64,000 nucleotides of DNA from Hyphomicrobiales bacterium (GCA_021775835.1 JAJFHC010000120.1:24858-88857), one strand, 5' to 3'. Counted from the first letter of the stretch, positions 1-9,841 are shown. Made by a program: numbers and translations. The notes: generated by a model not told the origin, from the sequence alone.

Positions 1-2
1 TG

Positions 3-566
3 GCAGAGCCTTCCTGCCTCTATGTCCGTGTTGACGGTGGCTATGCCTTCAATGACAAGCCGCAGGTGTCGAAAACCCATGGCATCGCCTTTGGCGAAGA
101 CATGGATGAAAGCTGGTTTGCAGAAGCCGGTGTCGGTTGCCAGATCACACCGCATTTCCGCGCAGATATCACGGTCGGTTATCGTGACGGTGCCGAAATG
201 TATACGAAATTCAATGACCTGGATGCAGAGTTCACGGCCTACACGGGCATGGTCAACCTCTACTGGGATATCGCCAACATCGGCGGTGTAACCCCTTACG
301 TCGGCGTCGGCGCCGGTTTGACGCTCAATGAACTGAGCGACATCAACCTTCCCGCCGGGCAGAGCAGGAATACACGCACTGATTTCACCTATGCGCTGAT
401 GGCCGGTGTCAGTGTGGCTGTCACCGAGAACCTTTCGGTTGATGCCGGTTACCGGTACATCGACCTGGGTGAGGCACGGGGCAAGGGGGCAGACCCTCTC
501 CGGGTGAAGAACCTTCAGTCGCATGACGTAAAGGTCGGTCTCAGGTACCATTTCAACGACTACTAG
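3..566 (+). CDS. outer-membrane beta-barrel protein (Opa/OmpW-like porin family), 5' truncated by window edge
   Basis: The reading frame is open from base 3, so the start codon and signal peptide lie outside the window; 187 residues are visible. The protein alternates aromatic and small residues in beta-strand patterns (YVRVDGGYAF near the start, VGLRYHF at the C-terminus ending in an aromatic residue), as expected of an 8-stranded barrel in the outer membrane. A recurring pattern of the type TPYVGVGAG is shared with the next gene at 907, so the two look like tandem paralogues. Family level is clear; the ligand or role is unknown. A strong terminator follows. Confidence 0.8.
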   Translation, partial: AEPSCLYVRVDGGYAFNDKPQVSKTHGIAFGEDMDESWFAEAGVGCQITPHFRADITVGYRDGAEMYTKFNDLDAEFTAYTGMVNLYWDIANIGGVTPYVGVGAGLTLNELSDINLPAGQSRNTRTDFTYALMAGVSVAVTENLSVDAGYRYIDLGEARGKGADPLRVKNLQSHDVKVGLRYHFNDY

Positions 567-590
567 CCGTTTCTGGTACACAACAGTTCA

Positions 591-620
591 AAACCCCGCC
601 GAATTTCGGCGGGGTTTTTT
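591..620 (+). terminator. Rho-independent terminator after the first barrel gene
   Basis: An 11-bp perfect stem (AACCCCGCCGA paired with TCGGCGGGGTT) with a 3-base loop is followed by a run of T. It begins 25 bases after the stop codon. Confidence 0.9.
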
Positions 621-906
621 GTGCCTTGTTGGCTACCCTCCGGTACATGCCCGGCCACGGAGAGTTGATCGGAATGTGTCTTGATTTTGACCGCGAATTA
701 ACCAGATTGGAGTCGGTAGGGTTAATGGAGGCATGCGGGGCTCGGGCAAAACACTAGGGTTTGGGTATTATTGCCACAGGTTCCGCAAATTGTTTCTGCA
801 ACGTAATCGTGACTTTGAACTGCCCCGTTTTCGTCACAATTGACCACTACCAACTCGAATAGCTAAAAGTCGTCATGTGCATATGCACGTTCTTGAGGAA
901 AATTTG
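621..906. other. intergenic region upstream of the second barrel gene
   Basis: No open frame with coding character. The stretch is comparatively AT-rich near its right end and presumably holds the promoter of the gene at 907. A TTGACC hexamer at 840-845 is a weak -35 candidate, without a convincing -10 at the right distance. Confidence 0.4.
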
Positions 907-1485
907 ATGAAGAGTCATCTGTTGAAATCTACTGTCGCAGCGATCGCTTTGTTTGCTGTGTCCGGCGCAGCAGGCGCGGCGGACCTTCCCCCCGAACAAA
1001 GTGCTGAGATCTTTCAGGACGTTCCGCTGAACCCGTTTCACCACTGGTATGTAAGGGGCGACATCGGTGTCGGCTTTTTTGATGGCCAGGGCGGTGACGA
1101 AGCACTCACAATCGGTGGCGGTCTCGGGTATCGCTGGTCGGAAATGTTCCGTACCGACGTCACACTTGACTATACCGGCGAGTACGATCTGAACAACAAT
1201 GTTGATGCGGAGGCCTGGACCCTGCTGGCAAACGGCTACATCGACTTCAACGTCTCCGATTTCATGACACCATATGTCGGTGTCGGTGTCGGTTATGGCG
1301 ATGTTGACCGCAGCGGCGGCGCTGGAGACGACGATGGATTTGCCTATGCATTCCATGCCGGTGTGGCGTTTGACATTACGCAACAGACCCAGATTGACGT
1401 CGGCTATCGTTATCGCGCAATCGATATTTCAGGCCCGGACTTCGACGATCACGCCATTCGCGCCGGTCTTCGGTATAATTTCTGA
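907..1485 (+). CDS. outer-membrane beta-barrel protein (Opa-like porin family)
   Basis: 192 residues. I chose the ATG at 907 because a GAGGA ribosome-binding site lies at 895-899 and the protein then begins with a classical signal peptide (MKSHLLKSTVAAIALFAVSG, cleavage likely after AGA). The mature part has the strand pattern of a small barrel (WYVRGDIGVGFF, TPYVGVGVGYG, DVGYRYRAID) and ends in LRYNF with a terminal Phe, the usual signal for barrel insertion. It resembles the truncated gene at 3-566. Role unknown; a structural or adhesive surface protein is the default guess. Confidence 0.85.
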   Translation: MKSHLLKSTVAAIALFAVSGAAGAADLPPEQSAEIFQDVPLNPFHHWYVRGDIGVGFFDGQGGDEALTIGGGLGYRWSEMFRTDVTLDYTGEYDLNNNVDAEAWTLLANGYIDFNVSDFMTPYVGVGVGYGDVDRSGGAGDDDGFAYAFHAGVAFDITQQTQIDVGYRYRAIDISGPDFDDHAIRAGLRYNF

Positions 1486-1511
1486 CGGCTTGACCCGTAA
1501 GAGTTTCAATG

Positions 1512-1539
1512 ACGGCGGTACGCGAGTGCCGCCGTTTTT
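1512..1539 (+). terminator. Rho-independent terminator after the second barrel gene
   Basis: ACGGCGG pairs with CCGCCGT around a roughly 10-base loop and a T run follows immediately, 26 bases after the stop codon. Confidence 0.8.
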
Positions 1540-1584
1540 GATTCCCGGTGTCGTTTCTGACATGGCTTCCAGTTCTTGACTCTT

Positions 1585-1657
1585 GGCGGCCCGCATTCTA
1601 TCAGGGCGGTGGGACACTCCTCCCCAACGAGGAGCCGCTATCTGGAAGGGTAGAAAC
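1585..1657 (+). ncRNA. candidate serC-motif leader RNA (cis-regulatory)
   Basis: Directly ahead of serC lies a compact foldable leader: CTCCTC (1617-1622) pairs with GAGGAG (1629-1634) under a 6-base loop, and an outer helix GCGG (1606-1609) with CCGC (1635-1638). The GGAAGGG ribosome-binding site follows at once. Alphaproteobacteria are known to carry a conserved serC motif in exactly this position. I see position and hairpin; I could not compare with the covariance model. A TTGACT at 1576-1581 is a possible -35. Confidence 0.5.
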
Positions 1658-2827
1658 ATGAATGATACTGCGAAACCGGGCTTGCGTCCGGCCGATCCCC
1701 GATTTTCGTCCGGCCCTTGCGTCAAGCGGCCCGGCTGGACCACCGCCACTCTCAACAATGCATTTCTGGGTCGTTCGCATCGTGCGAGCGCGGGAAAAGC
1801 ACGTCTGGCCCGCGCGATTGATCTCACCCGTGAGGTGCTTTGCGTGCCCGAAGACTATCGCATCGCCATCGTCCCGGCGTCCGACACGGGTGCTGTTGAA
1901 ATGGCACTCTGGAGTCTTTTGGGTCCGCGCGGCGTCGATATGCTGGCGTGGGAGAGTTTCGGCAAGGGTTGGGTCGGCGATGTTCGCAACCAGTTCAGGC
2001 TTGACGATGTCCGGGTGCTCGACGCGCCTTATGGCAGTCTGCCGGATCTGACACAGGTCGATTTCGAGCGCGATGTGGTCTTTACCTGGAACGGCACCAC
2101 ATCCGGTGCCCGTGTGCCCGATGGTGACTGGATTGCAGCCGATCGCCAAGGATTGACCATATGCGATGCAACGTCGGCGGCATTCGCCCAGGCTCTCGAC
2201 TGGGAAAAGCTCGATGCGGTTACCTACTCATGGCAGAAAGTGCTGGGCGGGGAGGCAGCCCATGGCATGCTCATCCTGTCGCCGCGGGCCGTGCAGCGTT
2301 TGGAAACTCATGTTCCCGCGTGGCCGATGCCGAAGATCTTCCGGCTGACCAAGGATGGTAAACTGAACGAGGCAATCTTCGCCGGGGCGACGATCAATAC
2401 GCCGTCGATGCTTTGCGTCGAAGATTATCTTGATGCTCTGAACTGGGCCACGTCGATCGGCGGACTCGATGGTCTCATGGCGCGCGCGGATGCCAATGCA
2501 CAGGTCATATCCGACTGGGTTGAAACGACGCCATGGGTGTCGTTTCTGACGGCCAACCCACGGCATCGGTCCAACACATCGGTCTGTCTTCAGCTTTCGT
2601 CCGAGGTTGTGAACGGGTTGTCTTCCGAAGACGCGAAACTCGTGCCCAAACGGATAGCGTCGCTGCTTGAAGCAGAAAACGTGGCCTATGACATCGGCGC
2701 CTATCGGGATGCGCCACCGGGCTTGCGCCTTTGGGCCGGTGCGACTGTGGAGACGGCAGATATGGCTGCCCTGATGCCCTGGCTCGACTGGGCATACGCG
2801 CAAGCCGTTGCTTCTTCCAGTCACTGA
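1658..2827 (+). CDS. serC: phosphoserine aminotransferase
   Basis: 389 residues. The enzyme converts 3-phosphohydroxypyruvate and glutamate to phosphoserine in serine synthesis (cytosolic, PLP-dependent). The N-terminus [15 protein letters not shown] and the later GRSHRA are typical of the longer alphaproteobacterial SerC type. The PLP lysine is expected in [10 protein letters not shown]. The ATG at 1658 follows GGAAGGG with good spacing; an upstream in-frame extension to 1583 runs through the leader hairpin and is rejected. serA follows 40 bases later, forming a serine operon. Confidence 0.93.
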   Translation: MNDTAKPGLRPADPRFSSGPCVKRPGWTTATLNNAFLGRSHRASAGKARLARAIDLTREVLCVPEDYRIAIVPASDTGAVEMALWSLLGPRGVDMLAWESFGKGWVGDVRNQFRLDDVRVLDAPYGSLPDLTQVDFERDVVFTWNGTTSGARVPDGDWIAADRQGLTICDATSAAFAQALDWEKLDAVTYSWQKVLGGEAAHGMLILSPRAVQRLETHVPAWPMPKIFRLTKDGKLNEAIFAGATINTPSMLCVEDYLDALNWATSIGGLDGLMARADANAQVISDWVETTPWVSFLTANPRHRSNTSVCLQLSSEVVNGLSSEDAKLVPKRIASLLEAENVAYDIGAYRDAPPGLRLWAGATVETADMAALMPWLDWAYAQAVASSSH

Positions 2828-2867
2828 AAGACAACCTCCCCGTTCCATTCATGTCAGGAGATGTTCC

Positions 2868-4457
2868 ATGACAACTCGTGTCCTCATTGCAGATAAGCTC
2901 AGTCCCCGTGCTCAAGACATCTTCGAAGCACGCGGCATTCATGTCGACGTTCGTACCGATCTTGACCGCGATCAGCTGATTGAAATAATCGATCAATATG
3001 ACGGCCTGGCGGTGCGCTCGAAAACCAAGGCCACCGAAAAGGTCATCGCTGCTGCGAAGAAACTCAGAGTGATCGGACGGGCCGGAATTGGGGTCGACAA
3101 CATCGATATCCCCGCGGCCACCGCCAAAGGCATCATCGTCATGAACACGCCGTTCGGCAATTCGATAACGACCGCTGAACACGCGATGTCGCTGATGCTG
3201 GCCCTGGCGCGGCAGATCCCGGCAGCCGATGTTTCCACTCAAGCCGGACGCTGGGAAAAGAGTCGGTTCATGGGAGTGGAGATCACGTCGAAGACGCTCG
3301 GTATCGTCGGCTGCGGCAACATTGGCAGCATCGTCGCAGACAGGGCCTTGGGACTAAAAATGAAGGTGATCGCCTTCGACCCGTTCCTGTCTCCTGAACG
3401 AGCGGTTGATCTGGGCGTGGAGAAGGTGGAACTCGACGATCTGTTCAAACGCGCCGATTTTATTTCCCTGCACACGCCTTTGACCGACAAGACCCGCAAT
3501 ATCATCGATGCCCGGGCGATTGACATGATGAGGCCGGGGGTTCGCATCATCAATTGCGCCCGTGGCGGTCTTCTGGTCGAGTCTGCTCTCAAGGCCGCCC
3601 TTGAGGCGGGACACGTGGCGGGTGCTGCACTTGACGTGTTCGAGGAGGAACCGGCCGAAGACAATCCTTTGTTCGGGATGCCCAACGTCATCTGCACACC
3701 GCACCTGGGTGCGGCTACCGCCGAAGCACAGGAAAACGTGGCGCTTCAGGTTGCCGAACAGATGTCGGATTTCCTTATGTCGGGTGCTGTGAGCAATGCC
3801 ATAAACATGCCGTCGATTTCAGCGGAAGAAGCACCCAGACTGAGACCATTTGTTGCTCTTGCAGAACAACTGGGCTCGTTCGCAGGGCAGCTGACCGAGT
3901 CAAGCCTTCACGGTATCAAGATCGAGTATGCCGGCGATGTAGCGGAGCTGAACACGAAGGCACTGACGTCTGCAGCCCTCGCCGGTGTCCTGCGGCCGGT
4001 GCTGTCTGACGTTAATATGATCAGTGCGCCGGTCATGGCGCGCGAACGGGGCATTGCTCTTGAGGAAGTGCGGCGCGGCAAGGACGGGGCCTATGACACC
4101 TATATCCGCCTGACCGTGAAGACCGAACGCCAGGAGCGCTCGGTGGCAGGCACCGTCTTCTCTGACGGCAAGCCGCGTGTCATCCAGGTCAAGGGCATCA
4201 ACATGGAAGCCGATCTCAGTGCCCATATGCTTTACATTACGAATGAAGATAAACCGGGTTTTATCGGCGCGCTCGGCTCGACCCTGGGCGATGCAGGGGT
4301 CAATATTGCAACCTTCCATCTGGGCCGCCAACTCCAGGGTGGCGATGCCATCGCATTGGTTGCCGTGGACGAGCCGGTGTCGCCTGACGTTCTCAAGAAA
4401 GTGGAAAACCTGCCTCACGTCCAACAAGCGAAACCACTTCATTTTCCTGTGGCTTGA
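2868..4457 (+). CDS. serA: D-3-phosphoglycerate dehydrogenase
   Basis: 529 residues, the length of the long SerA form. It catalyses NAD-dependent oxidation of 3-phosphoglycerate, the first step of serine synthesis. Visible parts: N-terminal substrate-binding half, Rossmann motif GIVGCGNIGS, the RGGL active-site region, the HLGAATAEAQ catalytic His segment, an intervening ASB domain, and a C-terminal ACT domain (ITNEDKPGFIGALG) that normally senses serine. The ATG at 2868 has an AGGAG site 8 bases upstream. Expected to be co-transcribed with serC. Confidence 0.95.
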   Translation: MTTRVLIADKLSPRAQDIFEARGIHVDVRTDLDRDQLIEIIDQYDGLAVRSKTKATEKVIAAAKKLRVIGRAGIGVDNIDIPAATAKGIIVMNTPFGNSITTAEHAMSLMLALARQIPAADVSTQAGRWEKSRFMGVEITSKTLGIVGCGNIGSIVADRALGLKMKVIAFDPFLSPERAVDLGVEKVELDDLFKRADFISLHTPLTDKTRNIIDARAIDMMRPGVRIINCARGGLLVESALKAALEAGHVAGAALDVFEEEPAEDNPLFGMPNVICTPHLGAATAEAQENVALQVAEQMSDFLMSGAVSNAINMPSISAEEAPRLRPFVALAEQLGSFAGQLTESSLHGIKIEYAGDVAELNTKALTSAALAGVLRPVLSDVNMISAPVMARERGIALEEVRRGKDGAYDTYIRLTVKTERQERSVAGTVFSDGKPRVIQVKGINMEADLSAHMLYITNEDKPGFIGALGSTLGDAGVNIATFHLGRQLQGGDAIALVAVDEPVSPDVLKKVENLPHVQQAKPLHFPVA

Positions 4458-4654
4458 CCCGGCGCACTCTGACTTGGGCCAGGAGACCGGACTGTGCCTT
4501 TCCACAGGCGGCAATTACTTCCCCTGATATAACAACCATGGCTCGCATCCGGCGGCGAATAGCATTATAATTCGCACGAAAAGGGCGGAGTGCGTTCGTC
4601 CTCCTTTGGATATCCGTTAAGTGCGGATTTGCGAAAAATCAAAAAGGTTGAGAC

Positions 4655-5947
4655 ATGGCTAATGTTGTCGTGGTCGGCTCCCAATGGGGAGACGAAGGCA
4701 AGGGGAAGATCGTGGACTGGCTGTCGGAGCGCGCCGATATCGTGGTGCGTTTCCAGGGCGGGCACAACGCGGGCCACACGCTGGTCATCGATGGCATAAC
4801 CTACAAACTCAGTCTGCTGCCGTCCGGCGTCGTCCGTCAGAACAAACTGTCGGTCATCGGCAATGGCGTGGTTGTCGATCCATGGGCACTGGTCGACGAG
4901 ATCGACAGGCTTTCGTCGCAGGGCATCGAGGTGTCGCACAATAATCTGCGTATTGCGGAGAATGCGACACTGATCCTGCCGATCCACCGGGAACTGGACG
5001 GCTTGCGCGAAGCGGCCGCCGGTGACGGCAAGATCGGTACCACCAAACGAGGCATCGGTCCGGCCTATGAGGACAAGGTTGGCAGGCGGGCCATCCGGAT
5101 CATGGATCTGCAGAACCTGCAGACTCTGAGCGGCAAGATCGACCGGCTTTTGACGCATCACAACGCGTTGCTTCGCGGATTGGGCGAACCTGAAGTCACG
5201 AACAAGGACCTATACGAGCCACTGGCTGAAGTGGCGCCGAAGATACTTCCCTACATGGACAAGGTCTGGGCGCTGCTGGACGAAGCCAAACGTGGTGGCA
5301 AGCGCATATTGTTCGAGGGCGCTCAGGGAACCTTGCTCGACATCGACCATGGAACCTATCCGTTCGTGACATCTTCGAACACGGTCGCCGCCCAGGCGGC
5401 CACCGGCAGCGGCGTCGGACCGGGTTCGATATCCTCGGTGCTGGGAATAACCAAGGCCTATACGACCCGGGTGGGCTCGGGACCGTTTCCGACCGAACTG
5501 GTTGACGAGATTGGCCAGCGGTTGGGTGAGAGAGGTCATGAGTTCGGCACTGTTACCGGCCGGTCCCGGCGGTGCGGATGGTTCGATGCCGCACTTGTGC
5601 GCCAGGCCATCAAGACCAGTGGCATTACCGGAATCGCCCTGACGAAACTCGATATCCTTGATGGATTCGAGGAACTGAAAGTGGGCATTGGATATTTTCT
5701 CGACGGCGAGCAGATCGACTATCTGCCGGCCTCTCAAGGTGCGCAGGCCCGTGCCACGCCGATCTACGAAAGTCTCGAAGGCTGGTCCGGCAGCACACGG
5801 GGTGCGCGGTCCTGGGGCGATCTTCCGGCTCAGGCGGTGAAGTATATCCGCCGCGTCGAGGAACTGATCGAAGCCCCGGTTACCTTGCTGTCCACCAGCC
5901 CGGAACGCGACGACACGATCCTGATGAAGGATCCGTTCGAGGATTAA
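4655..5947 (+). CDS. purA: adenylosuccinate synthetase
   Basis: 430 residues, full length. It joins IMP and aspartate using GTP, the first committed step to AMP. The N-terminal [11 protein letters not shown] loop with catalytic Asp, GGHNAGHT with the catalytic His, and the [10 protein letters not shown] segment are all intact, as is the C-terminal [10 protein letters not shown] guanine-binding region. The ATG follows an AAAAAGGTTGAGAC leader. It stands alone, about 200 bases after serA, and appears to be a single-gene unit. Confidence 0.96.
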   Translation: MANVVVVGSQWGDEGKGKIVDWLSERADIVVRFQGGHNAGHTLVIDGITYKLSLLPSGVVRQNKLSVIGNGVVVDPWALVDEIDRLSSQGIEVSHNNLRIAENATLILPIHRELDGLREAAAGDGKIGTTKRGIGPAYEDKVGRRAIRIMDLQNLQTLSGKIDRLLTHHNALLRGLGEPEVTNKDLYEPLAEVAPKILPYMDKVWALLDEAKRGGKRILFEGAQGTLLDIDHGTYPFVTSSNTVAAQAATGSGVGPGSISSVLGITKAYTTRVGSGPFPTELVDEIGQRLGERGHEFGTVTGRSRRCGWFDAALVRQAIKTSGITGIALTKLDILDGFEELKVGIGYFLDGEQIDYLPASQGAQARATPIYESLEGWSGSTRGARSWGDLPAQAVKYIRRVEELIEAPVTLLSTSPERDDTILMKDPFED

Positions 5948-6099
5948 TCCCCGTCGTTTTCACAATACTGCCGTTTTTCGTTCAGCAACCGTTCAGGCGC
6001 GGGGTGCTTTATTGGGTCATCGAATGTTCGAGGTGCGTACAACGTGTCGGGGCGCCGCGAAGATATTTCTGGATTAGAGACCTTCTGGAGTAAGAACCA

Positions 6100-6585
6100 A
6101 TGTCAGTGCGAATCCTTAAACCTCTTGCCCTGTCAGCTGTCATCGCCATGGCAGCACTTGCCGCCCCAACCAAGGCCAAAGCCGGTGACGGCGGCGACAT
6201 AATTGCCGGTGCCATAATCGGCATTACGGCCGGCGCTATCCTGGGCAGTATTGCCCATGACTCCCATCACCGCAGCTATTATGAGCCGCGCTATCGGCCA
6301 CGCCACTACCGGCGCCCGGTGCGCGTCTATGAAGAGCGTGTTTATTACGAGGAGCCGGAATACATTGAGGACGATTACGATGTTCCGGCTTACGCCTACG
6401 ATAACGACGGCTACGATGCGCCTCCGCCACGCCGCCGCTATCGCAATGCCCGGCGGGTTTCCTATGGCGCGCCACGTGAGGGAAGCAAGGCCTGGTATCG
6501 CTATTGCGCCAACAAGTTTCGCTCGTTCGATGCCCGGTCCGGCACCTATCAGCCCTATGAAGGTCCTCGCCGCCGTTGCCGTTGA
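6100..6585 (+). CDS. secreted BA14K-like protein with glycine-zipper segment
   Basis: 161 residues. A signal peptide (cleavage near KAKAG) is followed by a glycine-zipper-like hydrophobic stretch GDIIAGAIIGITAGAILG, a very Tyr/Arg/Pro-rich middle, and a C-terminal WYRYCANKFRSFD ... RRRC segment with two cysteines. That last part matches the BA14K family, first described as a Brucella immunoreactive protein and common in Hyphomicrobiales. Function unknown, envelope location likely. RBS: TGGAG at about 6086. Confidence 0.75.
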   Translation: MSVRILKPLALSAVIAMAALAAPTKAKAGDGGDIIAGAIIGITAGAILGSIAHDSHHRSYYEPRYRPRHYRRPVRVYEERVYYEEPEYIEDDYDVPAYAYDNDGYDAPPPRRRYRNARRVSYGAPREGSKAWYRYCANKFRSFDARSGTYQPYEGPRRRCR

Positions 6586-6615
6586 GTCTGGTTGCTCTCA
6601 ACAGTACTGAAATTG

Positions 6616-6655
6616 AAAACCCCTCCCGCGCGACTTGATCGCAGGGGAGGGGTTC
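6616..6655. terminator. bidirectional terminator between the BA14K-like and peroxiredoxin-like genes
   Basis: AACCCCTCCC (6618-6627) pairs with GGGAGGGGTT (6645-6654). On the minus strand the stem is followed by TTTTC, so it can terminate the minus-strand gene at 6711 as well as the plus-strand gene. Confidence 0.75.
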
Positions 6656-6710
6656 TCTGATTCCTGAAGTGCGGCTTTGTTTCTGTCCATTATACCAGCG
6701 GTGCCTACTA

Positions 6711-7277
6711 TTACTCGGCGGCAACCGCATCATGATCGACGACCTCGCCGCGGGCGGGATAGCCCTTGTCGATGACGAAGCCCACGGCACCCAGAATGTC
6801 GCCGAAGGCCGGACGGGCAAACGGCATGGTCTGCACTGAACCAAAATAGAGTGTGCCATCGGTACGGACGAGAAAGAGACCGGGCTCAACAAACAGGGCA
6901 GGTTCTTCGAGTCCTGACGACGTCACGCCATTGCTGGTTGAAATGTAAAGGCCCCATTGGCGTGCGGTTGCGAGGTCAAGGCCGTATCCGATGTTCAGAT
7001 TGTCGAGACTCCACTCGGCTTTTGCCTTCTCGGCACGGTCTTCGGTGTCGCTGGAGAGCACGATCACTTCAACGCCTTTTTCACTGAAGTCGGCTAACTT
7101 GCGATTGAGGTCGCGCAGATAGTTGGAGCAAATCGGACAGTGCAGACCGCGGTACACGACAACCATGGTGAAGTGTTCGGGCGATTGGGCAGCAAGCGAC
7201 CATCGACCGCCACCGACGGTGGCAATGTCGAGGGCAGGAACAGGTTGGCGCGGAATCAGGGGAGTTATTGGGGACAT
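6711..7277 (-). CDS. peroxiredoxin-like protein (AhpC/TSA superfamily)
   Basis: 188 residues. A thioredoxin fold with the redox motif YRGLHCPICS near residue 45 and the strand VEVIVLSSDTEDRAEKAKAEW downstream (shown in part). The resolving or peroxidatic cysteines would be C47 and C50 of the chosen protein. The start at 7277 is supported by AGGAG five bases upstream; an earlier ATG at 7295 has none. These proteins are usually thiol-dependent peroxide reductases or oxidoreductases in the cytosol; the substrate is not evident. Confidence 0.8.
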   Translation of the reverse strand: MSPITPLIPRQPVPALDIATVGGGRWSLAAQSPEHFTMVVVYRGLHCPICSNYLRDLNRKLADFSEKGVEVIVLSSDTEDRAEKAKAEWSLDNLNIGYGLDLATARQWGLYISTSNGVTSSGLEEPALFVEPGLFLVRTDGTLYFGSVQTMPFARPAFGDILGAVGFVIDKGYPARGEVVDHDAVAAE

Positions 7278-7436
7278 GGTAGCTCCTGTCATCATCGGGT
7301 TGGACGTTGACTGATACCTACACCGCCATGACCCTACGTGCCATCAATTCACCGTGAAATCGGGCACGTGCACGGAGCTTCCTTTTCCGTCATCCGGGAA
7401 ACCACGAACTCAGTGCCGCGAATGCGACGCTGGATA

Positions 7437-8318
7437 TCACGCCGCGTTGGAAGATGCCGCTTCGCGGGCGGCCTTCTGCACGGCCTTCTGCACCTTTTCG
7501 AAGGCGCGGACTTCGATCTGCCGGATCCGCTCGCGGCTGACGTCGAATTCCTGGGACAGGTCTTCAAGTGTCATCGGTTCGTCGGAAAGGCGCCTGGCCT
7601 CGAAGATCCTTTGTTCGCGTTCGCTCAAGGATCCCAGGGCCGTGCTCAGCAACGCGCGGCGCTGTAACAGTTCCTCAGACTCTGCAAGCCTGGTTTCCTG
7701 GTCGGGTTCATCGTCGACCAGCCAGTCCTGCCATTCGCCTTCGGCATCCGCCTTGAGCGGTGCGTTGAGAGAAGTGTCGCCACCGAGCCGACGGTTCATG
7801 GACACCACGTCTTCCTCAGGCACGCCCAGTCGTTCCGAGATCAGGGCCACCTGGTCAGGGCGGAGATCGCCGTCTTCCAGGGCCTGGATCTGTCCCTTGA
7901 CTTTACGCAGATTGAAGAAGAGTTTCTTCTGGCTGGCCGTGGTTCCCATTTTCACAAGGCTCCACGACCGTAGAATATATTCCTGAATGGCCGCCCTGAT
8001 CCACCACATGGCATAGGTCGCAAGCCGGAAGCCTCTTTCCGGTTCGAACCGTTTTACCGCCTGCATCAGACCGACATTGCCTTCGGACACGACTTCTGAG
8101 ATCGGCAGGCCATAGCCGCGATATCCCATGGCAATTTTTGCCACAAGACGCAAGTGACTGGTCACGAGTCGGTGCGCTGCTTCGGGGTCTTCGTGTTCGC
8201 GCCAACGTTTGCCCAGCATGTATTCTTCGTCCGGCTCCAGCATCGGAAACTTCCGGATTTCCTGGAGATAGCGGCTCAGGCCTTCGCTTGTGATTGTCGG
8301 CACTGATCGTATTGCCAT
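7437..8318 (-). CDS. rpoH: RNA polymerase sigma-32 factor
   Basis: 293 residues, typical RpoH length. Region 2 contains TSHLRLVAKIAMGYRGYGLP and the aromatic-rich promoter-melting segment LATYAMWWIRAAIQEYILRS. The RpoH box region around QKKLFFNLRKVKG is present, and region 4 ends in the HTH LEDLSQEFDVSRERIRQIE. It directs heat-shock transcription. The ATG at 8318 (MAIRSV) is favoured over 8366 by a GGGGTAA site and by homology. Confidence 0.93.
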   Translation of the reverse strand: MAIRSVPTITSEGLSRYLQEIRKFPMLEPDEEYMLGKRWREHEDPEAAHRLVTSHLRLVAKIAMGYRGYGLPISEVVSEGNVGLMQAVKRFEPERGFRLATYAMWWIRAAIQEYILRSWSLVKMGTTASQKKLFFNLRKVKGQIQALEDGDLRPDQVALISERLGVPEEDVVSMNRRLGGDTSLNAPLKADAEGEWQDWLVDDEPDQETRLAESEELLQRRALLSTALGSLSEREQRIFEARRLSDEPMTLEDLSQEFDVSRERIRQIEVRAFEKVQKAVQKAAREAASSNAA

Positions 8319-8451
8319 TGGCTTACCCCAAAGTCCTTTTTTTACATTTCTGACGAACGGGCACACACTACCGTGCTGCGCCTCCCGACGTAGTTACAAC
8401 CCTATATATGCGCTCCATATGACAAATGTAAGGCCTGAAAGGGATTTCACG

Positions 8452-9459
8452 TCAAGTTGAGCGGCGGCATAAATCGACAAGCATTTCAAGATCTTGCGGC
8501 AAGCTGCTTTCGAAACGCATGGCAGTACCGGTTACCGGGTGTTCAAATCCCAGTACAGCGGCATGAAGTGCCTGCCGGTTCAGACGATCCAGGGCGTTGG
8601 CAGCATCAGGAGAGAGCCGGTTGCGGCTGGCGGCGAAGCCGGAACCGTAGCTGGCATCACCGAGGAGGGGATGGCCGATATGGGCCATGTGCACGCGTAT
8701 CTGATGGGTCCGCCCGGTTTCAAGCCGGCAACGCACGAGGCTTGCAACGGACACTGCCGGCGCTGGAGGCAGGGCGTCTTCGACCGCGAAGTGGGTAATT
8801 GCGTCCTTGCCGCCCTCACGGACCACCGCCATCTTCTGGCGGTTGGAGTTCGCTCTTGCCAATGCACCGTGGATCGTGCCCGACCGGCGATCCGGCACGC
8901 CCCAGACGAGCGCCAGGTAAGCCCTCTCAAGCTTTCCGTCACGGCCATGAGCGGCAAACTGTTGTGACAACCCCGCATGGGCCGCGTCAGTCTTGGCAAC
9001 CACCAGCAGACCGGATGTATCCTTGTCGATCCGGTGAACGATGCCCGGCCTGCGGACGCCGCCTATCCCTGACAGACTGGCTCCACAATGATGAATGAGG
9101 GCGTTGACAAGCGTGCCCGTCCAATGACCGGCGGCAGGATGGACAACCAGGCCTGCCGGTTTGTCGATGACAATCAGGTGTTCATCTTCGAAAGCCACGT
9201 TGAGCGCTATGTTCTCAGGTTTTGGAACCGGATCTTCCGGTGCCGGCAGGACCACACCCACTTCGTCACCTGGAACCAATCTGTAGTTGGGCGCGCGCGT
9301 TTCCTGTTGCCCGACCGATACGAAACCCTGCTTAATGAGTTCCTTGAAACGGGAACGGCTGATTTCAGAAACATAAAGGTGTAGAAACCGGTCAAGGCGT
9401 TCGCCAGCATCGGTATCTGCCGCTATAAGACTACGCTTATCTGGAGTGTTGGAATTCAT
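8452..9459 (-). CDS. rluD: 23S rRNA pseudouridine synthase, RluA family
   Basis: 335 residues. An S4-like N-terminal RNA-binding region (ERLDRFLHLYV...RFKELIKQG) precedes the catalytic domain with the diagnostic GIVHRIDKDTSGLLVVAKT segment, whose Asp attacks the uridine. RluD modifies helix 69 of 23S rRNA and assists 50S assembly. The ORF is open further upstream to 9765 but that part lies over the divergent gene at 9458, so I start at MNSNTPDKR. Its start codon overlaps the start codon of the divergent gene by two bases. Confidence 0.9.
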   Translation of the reverse strand: MNSNTPDKRSLIAADTDAGERLDRFLHLYVSEISRSRFKELIKQGFVSVGQQETRAPNYRLVPGDEVGVVLPAPEDPVPKPENIALNVAFEDEHLIVIDKPAGLVVHPAAGHWTGTLVNALIHHCGASLSGIGGVRRPGIVHRIDKDTSGLLVVAKTDAAHAGLSQQFAAHGRDGKLERAYLALVWGVPDRRSGTIHGALARANSNRQKMAVVREGGKDAITHFAVEDALPPAPAVSVASLVRCRLETGRTHQIRVHMAHIGHPLLGDASYGSGFAASRNRLSPDAANALDRLNRQALHAAVLGFEHPVTGTAMRFESSLPQDLEMLVDLCRRST

Positions 9460-9841
9460 GACTGAGTCACAGACGTTGGAGGACGAGAAGTCGAACGGGT
9501 CCGAGTTTTCGGAGTCGGGGGAACCCGTGAAGAACCCACGATTCTTGAAGGGGCTGGTGATCTTTCTGGGTATATTACTCATCGGCGGTTTCGTTGTCGT
9601 GTTTTCCACCATCATATACCGTGCGGTCAACCTGCCTGAATCAAAGCAGGGGTATAAGGGCACGGCCGGGTTCGAAGACATGCTGGTTACCGTGCCTGCG
9701 GGTGCGGCTATAACGTCGATGGAACTGGACGGGGCCCGGTTGGCTATCCAGGTAAAGTCCGGCAATGGCGAAGAAGTCCTGATCGTCGATACGCGCCAGG
9801 GCCGGTTGCTCGGCCGGATCCGGCTACAGGCAGGAGACTGA
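9458..9841 (+). CDS. small single-pass membrane protein of unknown function (possibly DUF6476)
   Basis: 127 residues: an acidic N-terminal tail (about 30 residues), one membrane span (LVIFLGILLIGGFVVVFST), then a short beta-rich domain with DMLVTVPAGAAITSMELDG and VLIVDTRQGRLLGRI. Small proteins of this design are found beside rluD/rpoH in many alphaproteobacteria, which I recall as DUF6476, but I could not verify it. Divergent from rluD with overlapping start codons. No function assigned. Confidence 0.75.
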   Translation: MTESQTLEDEKSNGSEFSESGEPVKNPRFLKGLVIFLGILLIGGFVVVFSTIIYRAVNLPESKQGYKGTAGFEDMLVTVPAGAAITSMELDGARLAIQVKSGNGEEVLIVDTRQGRLLGRIRLQAGD

